DNA of 38,968 nt. It comes from an uncultured Bacteroidales bacterium. GTDB lineage: Bacteria; Bacteroidota; Bacteroidia; Bacteroidales; UBA932. Numbering within the stretch: the first letter of the stretch is position 1; each line of letters starts with the position of its first letter. Below the pieces are notes generated by a model that was not told where the DNA came from, made no database searches, and worked only from the letters and a program-made list of their open reading frames with translations. A program made the translations under genes and the position numbers. The stretch spans positions 1 to 38,968 of the forward strand of contig CAJOKD010000017.1 of the NCBI GenBank assembly GCA_905235085.1, given 5' to 3'. This document shows, in pieces, positions 17,528-25,034 of this stretch.

Positions 17528-17553
17528 GTCATCCCCCGGCTTGACCGGGGATC
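17528..17553. repeat. REP-like palindrome, copy 1
   Basis: GTCATCCCCCGG, loop CTTGA, CCGGGGATC. The stem is ATCCCCGG/CCGGGGAT with one extra C on the left side. It lies in the convergent gap between rpsC and the esterase, a few bases from the esterase stop. Related copies are at 26203, 32054, 32083 and 38405. Confidence 0.8.
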
Positions 17554-17558
17554 ACTGC

Positions 17559-18413
17559 CTATTTGTCGAAATTGCGGGAGGCGAACGGAAGAGCGAGGCG
17601 GAGGGATCCGTGCCAATATTCCCAGTTATGGACACCGTTCCGGACCCGGAACTCCGACTTGACCTTGGCGGCTTTCATCTTCATATGCAGCTGGAAGGAC
17701 AGGGCTACAAGGAAATCGTCGTCACCGCAGTCGATGAACCATTTTACGGTCCTGAGCTTTTCCAATGTCGCCTCATCGGCGTTGTCAAGGAAATCCAAAG
17801 CGGAATGCTCTCTAACTGACTGACATACATAGTACAGCTTGTCCTTGACCTGGTCGCTTTCTCCTACCTGGCCGGTCTCGTAGTCGAGCCAGGCACTCAT
17901 CGCATAGCAGCTCGAGAACATATCGGGATGGCGCTGGCAATATACCGTGCTGCCGCCTCCACCCATCGATAGGCCCATCACGGCACGGTGACCCTTGTCG
18001 CCGATGCCCCGGTATTTGCCTTCAACGGCGGGAACGAATTCCTGGAAGAAGAAATCTTCGTAATTCCAGCCGGGCATATTGAAATACCCGTTCCAGACGT
18101 TGTGGCGGTCAGCGCCGCCGGCATTCGGCATCACGATGATCATTTCCACTGCTTCGCCAGTGCCTATAAGTTCGTCGGCGATGGCCTTGGCAGACGCCTT
18201 CTTGGCCCAGTCGGTGTAATTCCCGCCGAGTCCGTGAAGGAGATATACGACGGAATAAGTCTTGGAGGACTCCTCGAACCCGTCCGGTAGATATACATTG
18301 TACTTGACGGATGCCTTAAGAATATGGCTGTAAAGGCTGTCGGTCACTATTTTCCCCGCATTAGCAGAAAACCCCGCAAGCAGAACAATCGTTAAAGCAA
18401 GCAATCGTTTCAT
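17559..18413 (-). CDS. Secreted alpha/beta-hydrolase of the esterase D/antigen 85 type
   Basis: A 284-residue exported serine esterase. The start at 18413 gives a signal peptide (about 1-19, cleavage after Ala-Asn-Ala); an earlier reading from 18437 would start inside the -7 box. The fold marks are YLLHGLGGNY (57-65, oxyanion region), the nucleophile elbow GLSMGGG with Ser149, a candidate acid in FIDCGDDDFL and the terminal His in RNGVHNWEYWH. This family (PF00756) includes feruloyl and acetyl-xylan esterases, S-formylglutathione hydrolase and mycolyltransferases. Signal peptide and Bacteroidota context favour a carbohydrate esterase, but the substrate is not evident. It is transcribed toward rpsC and has its own -7 box. 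Confidence 0.8.
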   Translation of the reverse strand: MKRLLALTIVLLAGFSANAGKIVTDSLYSHILKASVKYNVYLPDGFEESSKTYSVVYLLHGLGGNYTDWAKKASAKAIADELIGTGEAVEMIIVMPNAGGADRHNVWNGYFNMPGWNYEDFFFQEFVPAVEGKYRGIGDKGHRAVMGLSMGGGGSTVYCQRHPDMFSSCYAMSAWLDYETGQVGESDQVKDKLYYVCQSVREHSALDFLDNADEATLEKLRTVKWFIDCGDDDFLVALSFQLHMKMKAAKVKSEFRVRNGVHNWEYWHGSLRLALPFASRNFDK

Positions 18414-18434
18414 ATCCAAAAACATTTCTTTCCC

Positions 18435-18442
18435 CAAATATA
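18435..18442 (-). promoter_or_regulatory. -7 box TATATTTG of the esterase gene
   Basis: On the minus strand TATATTTG (18442 down to 18435) is a perfect TAnnTTTG box ending 21 bases before the ATG at 18413. No TTTG lies at the -33 position; that place is taken by the first of three direct repeats. Confidence 0.6.
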
Positions 18443-18451
18443 CTCAATTAT

Positions 18452-18491
18452 CCTGGATCGCTTACCCTGGATCCTTTACCTGGATCATTTA
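18452..18491. repeat. Three tandem 13-14 bp repeats at the esterase promoter
   Basis: CCTGGATCGCTTAC, CCTGGATCCTTTA and CCTGGATCATTTA follow each other directly, then a degenerate CCTCC. Read on the minus strand they lie immediately upstream of the esterase -7 box and cover the -33 region. They could be operator sites or a copy-number-variable promoter spacer. Confidence 0.75.
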
Positions 18492-18809
18492 CCTCCTGTA
18501 CTCTTTTACTAAAGAACCTTTGGTGCCTCACGCAGTCCACCACCAATGCCAACTGTTTGCCGCGCTGTCCGCTTGAAGCCACAGGGCTACTTACTCAAGA
18601 AGAGGCGGATCTTCCCTATGAGCCCAAGTCCTCCTATAGGCCTTTCTCACGTTCTGTCATTAATAAGGGGTGAGTTCATAATACTCTCTCCAGAAAGAAA
18701 GGGATTGCGATTGTGCTCAAGGGTGCGGTCAGATGGACCCTTGCGCGAGAAAAGAAGAGGAAAGAGAGGGATATACTCCTGATGCCGGCGAGGTGTAGCC
18801 TTATTCAAG

Positions 18810-18828
18810 GGATTTTCTTAAATTAGCA
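18810..18828 (+). promoter_or_regulatory. Shared 19-base element, copy upstream of the GH89 gene
   Basis: GGATTTTCTTAAATTAGCA, identical to 21194-21212. TAAATTAG at 18819-18826 differs from the TAnnTTTG -7 box by one base. If it is a promoter, the GH89 mRNA has a leader of about 175 bases made largely of the 21-bp repeats. Confidence 0.5.
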
Positions 18829-18832
18829 GGTC

Positions 18833-18976
18833 GTAGTCCCCGAATATGTGAAAGTTGCCTCAGAATACGTGGAACTTGCGCTGACAATTGGAAGTTGCCT
18901 TGACAATGAAGAGCTTACACCGGCCAATGTAGAGGTTACTCCGGGCGACGTGGGGGTTGCTTCGGGAATGTGGGGA
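18833..18976 (+). repeat. Seven degenerate 21-bp tandem repeats
   Basis: Units begin at 18833, 18854, 18875, 18894, 18914, 18935 and 18956, with lengths 21, 21, 19, 20, 21, 21, 21. Each has the form GTTGC/GTTAC, then TCCGG-like, then AATGTGGAG-like. Translated per unit they give a heptad Val-(Ala/Thr)-(Ser/Pro)-(Glu/Gly)-x-Val-(Glu/Gly), e.g. VTPGDVG and LTPANVE. The frame has a TAG just before the array, no ATG upstream and a TAG near 19002. The array ends 28 bp before the GH89 start. Confidence 0.7.
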
Positions 18977-19004
18977 GCGCATTTATTTAGATTGATTACA
19001 TAGT

Positions 19005-21191
19005 ATGAACACTAAAACCTTCCTTGTCTGGATAGTTGCTGCCGTTTGCCTCTGTGGCTGTTCCGGCAATGCGCCGGATGCACCGGAAAGCGTTAAAAGC
19101 GCCGAAGCGCTTGCGAAGAGGCTTATTCCGGCACAAGCATCACGTATCGAATTCCGCGAAATCCCATCCGACAGCACCGATGTTTTCGAACTTTGCTCGG
19201 AAGGACGGAAGATAGTCATTTCCGCCAACAATGCCGGAACGATGGCCGTGGGGCTCAACTACTACCTGAACAATTATTGCAAGACCACGGTCTCGGAATA
19301 TGCCGCCCATCCCGTCGAGATGCCGGAAACCCTTCCTTCGGTTCCGGAAAAAGTGCGAGTGACCGCGCGGGTGCCTTGGAGGTTCTACCTTAACTATTGC
19401 ACCTTCGGCTACACGATGCCTTGGTGGGGATGGAAGGAGTGGGAACGCTTCATTGACTGGATGGCCCTGAACGGAGTGAACATTCCTCTTGCCACCACCG
19501 GCGAGGAGGCTGTCTGGCAGAGGGTCTGGAGACGTTTCGGCCTCAGTGACGAACAGATCCGTGCCCATTTCACCGGCCCGGCCCATCTCGCCTGGCACAG
19601 GATGGTGAATATCAATTCCTTCCAGGGCCCCCTCCCGCAGGATTGGATAGACGCACAGGCTGATTTGCAGAAAAAGATACTCAAGCGAGAGCGCGAACTA
19701 TCTATGAAGCCGGTGCTGCACGCATTCAGCGGCAGTGTTCCAGCCGTTTTCAAGGATATGCATCCGGAGGCGGATATAAGCAAAGTGAGCAACTGGGGAA
19801 ATTTCGGCGACCCATATCGCTGCTGGTTCCTTTCCCCAACCGATCCCCTTTATGCCGAAATCCAGAAAGCCTGCGTGGAAGAAACCGAGGCTCTCTTCGG
19901 AACGGACCACATCTGGGGACTGGACCCCTTCAACGAGGTGGATGCCCCGTCCTGGGACCCGGAAACGCTCGCTGGAATGGGCAGGGCGTTCAGTGAATCT
20001 CTCAGTGCCGCGGACCCTGATGCAGTGTGGCTGCAGATGGGATGGTTCCTCATCAACGACCGCGATCACTGGACCCCGGAGAATATGGAAGCCTTCCTGG
20101 GCAGTGTTCCTCAAGGGAAACTGATAATGCTTGACTATCACGACGATTGGGTGCTTGGATGGAAACTCACCGAACGCTTCTACGGTCACGACTACATTGC
20201 CTGCGCACTGTTGAATTTCGGCGGTAACACCCTCCTCAACGGCAACTTTCCCACCCTTATTCCATATTACGAAGAAACATTGCGGGACGGAGGACACAAC
20301 CTAAAAGGCATAGGATCCACTCTGGAAGGATTCGGCACCAATCCATATTACTACGAATTCGTGCTGAGTCAGGGCTGGAATTATCCTTTTTCCGCTGATG
20401 AATGGATAGACAGGCTTGCAGACCGTCATATAGGACGCGAAGACGCCTCCGCCAGAGCCTTGTGGAAGAAGATAATAATGGAGATCGCCCCTCAGTACAC
20501 CGGTACCGGAGTCTCGATGAACGCCCATCCTAAGTTCGGAGAGAGGTACAACTGGACTGTGAAATATCCTGACATCAAGGGCCGAACTCCTGTGATGGAC
20601 TATGCCTGGAGGCAGATGTTGGAGATAGGATCCGACCGTTATGAATATCACTATGACCTCGTGAATCTGGGCAGGCAGGCTCTCGGGGATTATTTCGATA
20701 TCCTGAAAGACAGCCTGAAAGCAACCTGGAACCGGAATGACGTTGCCGGAGCAAAGGCGGTCAGGTCTCAGATGGAAGAAGTACTGGACGATTGCGACGC
20801 CCTGCTGGCCTGCGCTCCGGAACTCAGCCTGCAGTCTTGGAACGAAGCCGCCCGGAGTTGGGGAGATACCCCTGAAGAAAAAGAATACTACGAGCGCTGT
20901 GCACGGACCATACTCACGGTCTGGAGCAACAACAGGGGACTCACGGACTACGCCAACCGGCAGTGGTCGGGCCTTGTGGGGAGCTACTACAAGACTCGTT
21001 GGATGATGTTCTGCGACGATATCATTGCCGCAATGGAAGACGGTCGCAGTTTCAACGAAAAAGTGTTCGACGAAAAACTGCGATATTTCGAAGTGCGCTG
21101 GACCGAGCCTTCCGCTGTCAGAATAGAATACAGGCAGCCTCAGGATGCAGTGGAACTGTCCCGGAGACTGATAGAAAAGTACGGATTCTGA
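19005..21191 (+). CDS. Alpha-N-acetylglucosaminidase, GH89 lipoprotein
   Basis: A 728-residue exo-glycosidase of family GH89 (human NAGLU family), which removes terminal alpha-linked GlcNAc from host glycans such as mucin or heparan-type chains. It starts with a lipoprotein signal ending Leu-Cys-Gly-Cys (lipidated Cys19), so it is membrane anchored outside the cytosol. Domain order is typical: small N-terminal alpha/beta domain (about 30-120), TIM barrel with YLNYCTFGYTMPWWGWKEWERFIDWMALNGVN, acid/base candidate Glu311 in DPFNEVD and nucleophile candidate Glu441 in LEGFGTNPYYYEF, then an all-helical C-terminal domain. It is first of the exported cluster 19-26 kb. The leader holds the 21-bp repeats; there is no Shine-Dalgarno. 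Confidence 0.9.
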   Translation: MNTKTFLVWIVAAVCLCGCSGNAPDAPESVKSAEALAKRLIPAQASRIEFREIPSDSTDVFELCSEGRKIVISANNAGTMAVGLNYYLNNYCKTTVSEYAAHPVEMPETLPSVPEKVRVTARVPWRFYLNYCTFGYTMPWWGWKEWERFIDWMALNGVNIPLATTGEEAVWQRVWRRFGLSDEQIRAHFTGPAHLAWHRMVNINSFQGPLPQDWIDAQADLQKKILKRERELSMKPVLHAFSGSVPAVFKDMHPEADISKVSNWGNFGDPYRCWFLSPTDPLYAEIQKACVEETEALFGTDHIWGLDPFNEVDAPSWDPETLAGMGRAFSESLSAADPDAVWLQMGWFLINDRDHWTPENMEAFLGSVPQGKLIMLDYHDDWVLGWKLTERFYGHDYIACALLNFGGNTLLNGNFPTLIPYYEETLRDGGHNLKGIGSTLEGFGTNPYYYEFVLSQGWNYPFSADEWIDRLADRHIGREDASARALWKKIIMEIAPQYTGTGVSMNAHPKFGERYNWTVKYPDIKGRTPVMDYAWRQMLEIGSDRYEYHYDLVNLGRQALGDYFDILKDSLKATWNRNDVAGAKAVRSQMEEVLDDCDALLACAPELSLQSWNEAARSWGDTPEEKEYYERCARTILTVWSNNRGLTDYANRQWSGLVGSYYKTRWMMFCDDIIAAMEDGRSFNEKVFDEKLRYFEVRWTEPSAVRIEYRQPQDAVELSRRLIEKYGF

Positions 21192-21193
21192 CA

Positions 21194-21212
21194 GGATTTT
21201 CTTAAATTAGCA
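21194..21212 (+). promoter_or_regulatory. Shared 19-base element, copy upstream of the Gfo/Idh/MocA gene
   Basis: GGATTTTCTTAAATTAGCA starts three bases after the GH89 stop and is identical to 18810-18828. TAAATTAG (21203-21210) is a near-consensus -7 box placed 26 bases before the ATG at 21237, the expected distance for a promoter. Confidence 0.55.
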
Positions 21213-21236
21213 AGACTAATAACTACATATTCTACT

Positions 21237-22535
21237 ATGGCACAATCCAGAAGAGATTTCATCAAGAAGGCCGGGCTTGGAGTGGCTGCGGCTACCATCC
21301 TGCCTCGCAATGTGCTGGGGGCGATGAACGGGGACAAGAGATTTGTCGCACCGAGTGACCGGATGACCCGAGGAATTATCGGAGTGGGAGGCATCGGAAT
21401 GAGCAACCTCCACTTCGTAAGCGACGAACGCTGCCGCCTGGTGGCCGTCTGCGATGTGGACAAGAACCATCTCGACAACGCTCTGGCCAAAGGACAGGAA
21501 AAGTTTGGAGAGAAACTCCAGGCTTATACTGACTGGCGTGATCTGGTCCGCGACCCTAACGTGGATATCGTCCACATCGCGACCCCTTCCCACTGGCACG
21601 GACTTATGGCGGTTGAAGCCGCCAAGGCGGGAAAGGATATATTCTGCGAGAAACCGATGACAAGGACAATCGGAGAAGGTCAGAAGGTAGTGGAAGCGGT
21701 ACACAAGTACGGAAGGATATTCAGGCTTGACACCTGGTTCCGCTTCAAGGACACTTTCTATGGACTCGGGACAACCGTGGAGCCGCTCAAGAAGCTCGTT
21801 GACAGCGGACTTCTCGGCTGGCCTCTGACGGTCAGGATCTCCGGAGCGACAGGTTTCGCGTGGAAATTCTACTGGACAGGTAAGACCAATCTCGAACCGC
21901 AGCCGGTACCGAAGGAACTCGACTACGATATGTGGCTCGGACCGGCCCCTTACAAGCCATATCACCCGCACAGGGTACATTCCTCTTTCCGCGGCTACTG
22001 GGACTACGAGTCCGGCGGTCTCGGAGATATGGGCCAGCACTACATCGATCCGGTGCAGTATATTCTCGGAAAGGATGACACTCTCCCGGTGAAAGTCGAA
22101 GTGGATGCCCCTCAGCAGCATCCGGATGCCGTAGGAATATGGCGCAGCATCACCTACACCTATGCCGACGGCTGCAAGATCATCCTCGAGGGCGAGGGCT
22201 TCGAAAGCGAAGGTAAGGTGCCGTATATCGAAGGACCTAAGGGAAAGGTTTACAAAGGCTTCGAGTGCACCATCCCGAACGTTATGGACATCATCAACCA
22301 ACTCCCGGACCCGGAACCGCGCAATACGGATTTCCTGGACTGCGTCCGCACCCGCCGCAAGTTCGCTCTCGCGGAAGACAACGGGCATCATAGCTGTACC
22401 ATCGTGAATATCGGATCCTGCGCCCTGCGTCTCGGCAGGACACTCCATTTCGATCCGGACAAGCAGCTGTTCATCGGTGACGATGCTGCCAACCTGCTTG
22501 TCAACCAACCTATGCGCGCCCCTTGGAAAATCTAA
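21237..22535 (+). CDS. Tat-exported Gfo/Idh/MocA family oxidoreductase
   Basis: A 432-residue NAD(P)-dependent sugar oxidoreductase. The N-terminus carries a twin-arginine signal (SRRDFIKKAG, residues 4-13, then a hydrophobic stretch ending near LGA), which implies folding with bound cofactor before export to the periplasm. The Rossmann motif GVGGIG is at 49-54, the CEKP signature at 137-140 and the catalytic-type His268 in GDMGQHYIDP. Exported members of this family include glycosidases acting through transient oxidation (GH109) and glycoside 3-oxidoreductases. GH109 is typically about 450 residues with a similar Tat signal, so it is an alternative. The position between GH89 and a DUF1080 protein favours a role in keto-sugar chemistry, which is inference. 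DUF1080 follows after 12 bp. Confidence 0.85.
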   Translation: MAQSRRDFIKKAGLGVAAATILPRNVLGAMNGDKRFVAPSDRMTRGIIGVGGIGMSNLHFVSDERCRLVAVCDVDKNHLDNALAKGQEKFGEKLQAYTDWRDLVRDPNVDIVHIATPSHWHGLMAVEAAKAGKDIFCEKPMTRTIGEGQKVVEAVHKYGRIFRLDTWFRFKDTFYGLGTTVEPLKKLVDSGLLGWPLTVRISGATGFAWKFYWTGKTNLEPQPVPKELDYDMWLGPAPYKPYHPHRVHSSFRGYWDYESGGLGDMGQHYIDPVQYILGKDDTLPVKVEVDAPQQHPDAVGIWRSITYTYADGCKIILEGEGFESEGKVPYIEGPKGKVYKGFECTIPNVMDIINQLPDPEPRNTDFLDCVRTRRKFALAEDNGHHSCTIVNIGSCALRLGRTLHFDPDKQLFIGDDAANLLVNQPMRAPWKI

Positions 22536-22547
22536 AACAGGAAGGAT

Positions 22548-25028
22548 ATGAAAAAGATATATTTGATAGCATTGCTCCTGGTCCTGTCTCTGTCTCTCTA
22601 TGCGCAGGATGCCAGGAACAGGACAGTTGAAACGGTTGTGGCGGACGTGCTTGCCGCAATGCCTGCACAGACGGCCGATGTACTTTCCGTCCATATGGCC
22701 GACCTTGCAGCCACAGCTCCCCAGTCGGTTGTGGAAGTCGCAAAGCTTATGAAGCCGGCGGCCGCCGGAGTGAAGAACAGTATCTATGAATATGCTCTCA
22801 CCGGTCTTGTGAACTATGTCAACGACCCGCAGCACAATGCCAAGGCTGCGGACGTGCTGAAAGGCCTCCAGGAAGCTGCCGCAGCCTGCCAGGATGCGGT
22901 CAACAAGTCATTCTTCGAGTCTCTTCAGAATATGCTCCGGCCTTATCAGGCCCCGCAGGAAGAACCTAGCCTGACCCTCAAGGAAGCGAAGAAACTTCTG
23001 AAAGCCGGCAGTACCGCAGAGAAATGCCTGGCCGCCTGCACCATAATGAACGAGCAGCCTGCAAAGGTTTGGAAGACAGTTGCTTCCGCTCTTAAGAGCA
23101 ACGACGGGCAGTTCCGTAATTCAGTTATAGACAATGCCACCAAGGTGGTAGGAGCCAGCGCCCTTGTCCCGCTTTTCGTATCCAAGTTCAAGAAACTCGG
23201 GAGCGAAGCCAAGGCAGATGTCCTGAACTGGTTCGGCGACAACAAGATATCAGCTGTTGCCGGTCTTGTAGCTTCAGCGGTTCCTGAAGGAGGAGAGGTT
23301 GGCAAAGCCGCCATATCCGCAGCCGGAAAGATAGGAGGGAAAAAGGCTCTTGCTGCGCTTCTCGGCCAGCTTGGTGGAGAGAACGCAGAAGAAAGCCTCA
23401 TAGCCCTGAAATCCTTCAAAGGAGACATCCAGGACGATGTCTGCTCGGCTCTCGCAAACGAACTTGCTTCCGGCAAGGACTTCTCTACCGGAGATAACGG
23501 CAAGCTTTTAAAGAATCTCTTGAACCTTGTGAATGCCAGGAAGATTGCAAAAGCCGCCAAGTCTGTATATTCAATGATAGGCTCAGGCAGCCAGTATCTC
23601 GAGGCTTTGGGAGTCAATTCCTTGCAGAACGTGGTGGGATCCGACGATGTGGACAAAGTGGCAAGCTTGCTTGACAAAGCCGCTCCGGTCCAGAAGACAG
23701 CTTTGCAGAAGGCCCTTTCTTCCACGCTGCACACCCTCGCACCTGCTGAGCAATATTCAAAGCTCTCAGGAATCATGAAGAAAGCTGCCAACGTGGCGAA
23801 CTTCTATCCTTGCCTCGCTGCCACCGGTGCTGATGAGGCAGTGGACGACCTTGTGTCCGCAGTAGATGCCGGCAAGAGCGGCGCCCTCGCATCCCTCATG
23901 GCCATCGACAACTACAAGGCAGCCCCAGAACTCCTGAAGATAGCCAAGTCGGACGCTGCCAACGCAGTCCCTCTCCTCAACCGCTATATCAGCTTGGTGA
24001 ATGAATATGAGACCTCTCCCGAAAAGACACGTTACAGCCTCGGAGAAGTCCTCTCTCTCGCCGGATCGGTCTCTGATGCCAAAGCCAGGACCGGGCTTAA
24101 GAAATCGGCCCTGAAGGCTCTTTCTGCTGTTCCTACGATGAAATCATTCCTGCTAGCAGGCAAGTACCTCGACGACAAGGAGGCTTCCTACGATGCAGCT
24201 GATGCAGTCAGGAAGATCGCGGCCAAGACCACTGAGGAGATCAACTATGCCGACCTCAAAGACAACCTCACCAAGGCAGCCGGCATCTATGCATCAACCG
24301 GCAATGCCGACGATGCCTATGTCATCAACGAGATTGACAAGATCCTGGCAAAGGCAGAACCTTCACCTATCTCCGAACTCACCGAGGAAGAAAAGAAACA
24401 GGGATTCGAAATGCTCTTCGACGGCACCAATCTCGATAAGTGGCAGGGTGACTTAGAGGGTTATATTCCAATGAACGGAACCATCTACGTTTCAGCCAAT
24501 TATGGCTCAACGGGAAATCTCTACACCAAAAAGGAATACCGCAATTTCGTCTATCGTTTCGAGTTCTGCTTCCTCCGCGAGGGAGTGAACAACGGAGTGG
24601 GTATCAGGACTCCGATGGGTGTCGATGCCGCCTATGAAGGAATGTGTGAGTGCCAGATCCTGGACCACGACGCTCCTATGTACGCCAACCTGCGTGACTA
24701 CCAGGTTCACGGCTCCGCCTACGGAATCATTCCGGCTAAGAGGGTTGTCCACAAACCTCTTGGAGAATGGAACACCGAGGAGATCCGCGTCGAGGGAGAC
24801 AGAATCAAAGTGACTTTGAACGGAGAGGTGATCCTGGACGGAAACCTCCGCACTGCCTGTAAGGGACACAATGTTTCCAAGGACGGGAGCAAGGAGAACC
24901 CTTACACCTATGACCATAAGAACCATCCTGGAATGTTCAACAAGACCGGCTACATCTCCTTCTGCGGTCACGGCGAAGGCCTCAAGATCCGTAACGTCCG
25001 CGTGCTCGACCTCGGTAACAAGAAGTAA
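22548..25028 (+). CDS. Secreted alpha-solenoid protein with C-terminal DUF1080 domain
   Basis: An 826-residue exported protein. A Sec signal peptide covers residues 1-20 (ending Tyr-Ala-Gln). Residues about 25-600 are a Lys/Ala/Leu-rich series of short amphipathic helices without transmembrane segments, resembling HEAT-type repeats (e.g. AISAAGKIGGKKALAALLGQ). The C-terminal 210 residues from about 612 are a DUF1080 domain: GFEMLFDGTNLDKWQG, then GVGIRTPM, ECQILDHD, GEWNTEEIRVEGDRI and the terminal GLKIRNVRVLDLG. DUF1080 has a concanavalin-like fold and includes 3-keto-disaccharide hydrolases. Most DUF1080 proteins are just this domain, so the long solenoid is unusual; it may bind a polymer or a partner. 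A good ribosome site (AGGAAGG) precedes the ATG. The PHP gene starts 6 bp after its stop. Confidence 0.85.
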   Translation: MKKIYLIALLLVLSLSLYAQDARNRTVETVVADVLAAMPAQTADVLSVHMADLAATAPQSVVEVAKLMKPAAAGVKNSIYEYALTGLVNYVNDPQHNAKAADVLKGLQEAAAACQDAVNKSFFESLQNMLRPYQAPQEEPSLTLKEAKKLLKAGSTAEKCLAACTIMNEQPAKVWKTVASALKSNDGQFRNSVIDNATKVVGASALVPLFVSKFKKLGSEAKADVLNWFGDNKISAVAGLVASAVPEGGEVGKAAISAAGKIGGKKALAALLGQLGGENAEESLIALKSFKGDIQDDVCSALANELASGKDFSTGDNGKLLKNLLNLVNARKIAKAAKSVYSMIGSGSQYLEALGVNSLQNVVGSDDVDKVASLLDKAAPVQKTALQKALSSTLHTLAPAEQYSKLSGIMKKAANVANFYPCLAATGADEAVDDLVSAVDAGKSGALASLMAIDNYKAAPELLKIAKSDAANAVPLLNRYISLVNEYETSPEKTRYSLGEVLSLAGSVSDAKARTGLKKSALKALSAVPTMKSFLLAGKYLDDKEASYDAADAVRKIAAKTTEEINYADLKDNLTKAAGIYASTGNADDAYVINEIDKILAKAEPSPISELTEEEKKQGFEMLFDGTNLDKWQGDLEGYIPMNGTIYVSANYGSTGNLYTKKEYRNFVYRFEFCFLREGVNNGVGIRTPMGVDAAYEGMCECQILDHDAPMYANLRDYQVHGSAYGIIPAKRVVHKPLGEWNTEEIRVEGDRIKVTLNGEVILDGNLRTACKGHNVSKDGSKENPYTYDHKNHPGMFNKTGYISFCGHGEGLKIRNVRVLDLGNKK

Positions 25029-25034
25029 TTGGAT

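Larger units (their letters stand above)
18414..19004. other. 591-bp gene-free region between divergent esterase and GH89 genes
   Basis: Holds, in order, the esterase promoter, three 13-14 bp direct repeats (18452-18491), about 310 bp with no recognisable content, the 19-base element GGATTTTCTTAAATTAGCA (18810-18828), and seven 21-bp repeats up to 18976. A 78-codon open frame at 18546-18782 has basic, low-information sequence and no homology that I recognise. An inverted repeat (CAAGGGT/ACCCTTG, 18718-18743) lies in the middle. No tRNA or transposase was seen. Confidence 0.6.

Noticed and set aside
18546..18782. A 78-codon plus-strand frame in the esterase-GH89 gap
   Set aside because: Basic, low-information translation, no promoter or ribosome site and no family resemblance; treated as non-coding.
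21216..22835. A 539-codon minus-strand frame opposite the Gfo/Idh/MocA gene
   Set aside because: Same codon-bias effect; the plus strand encodes all family motifs and a Tat signal.
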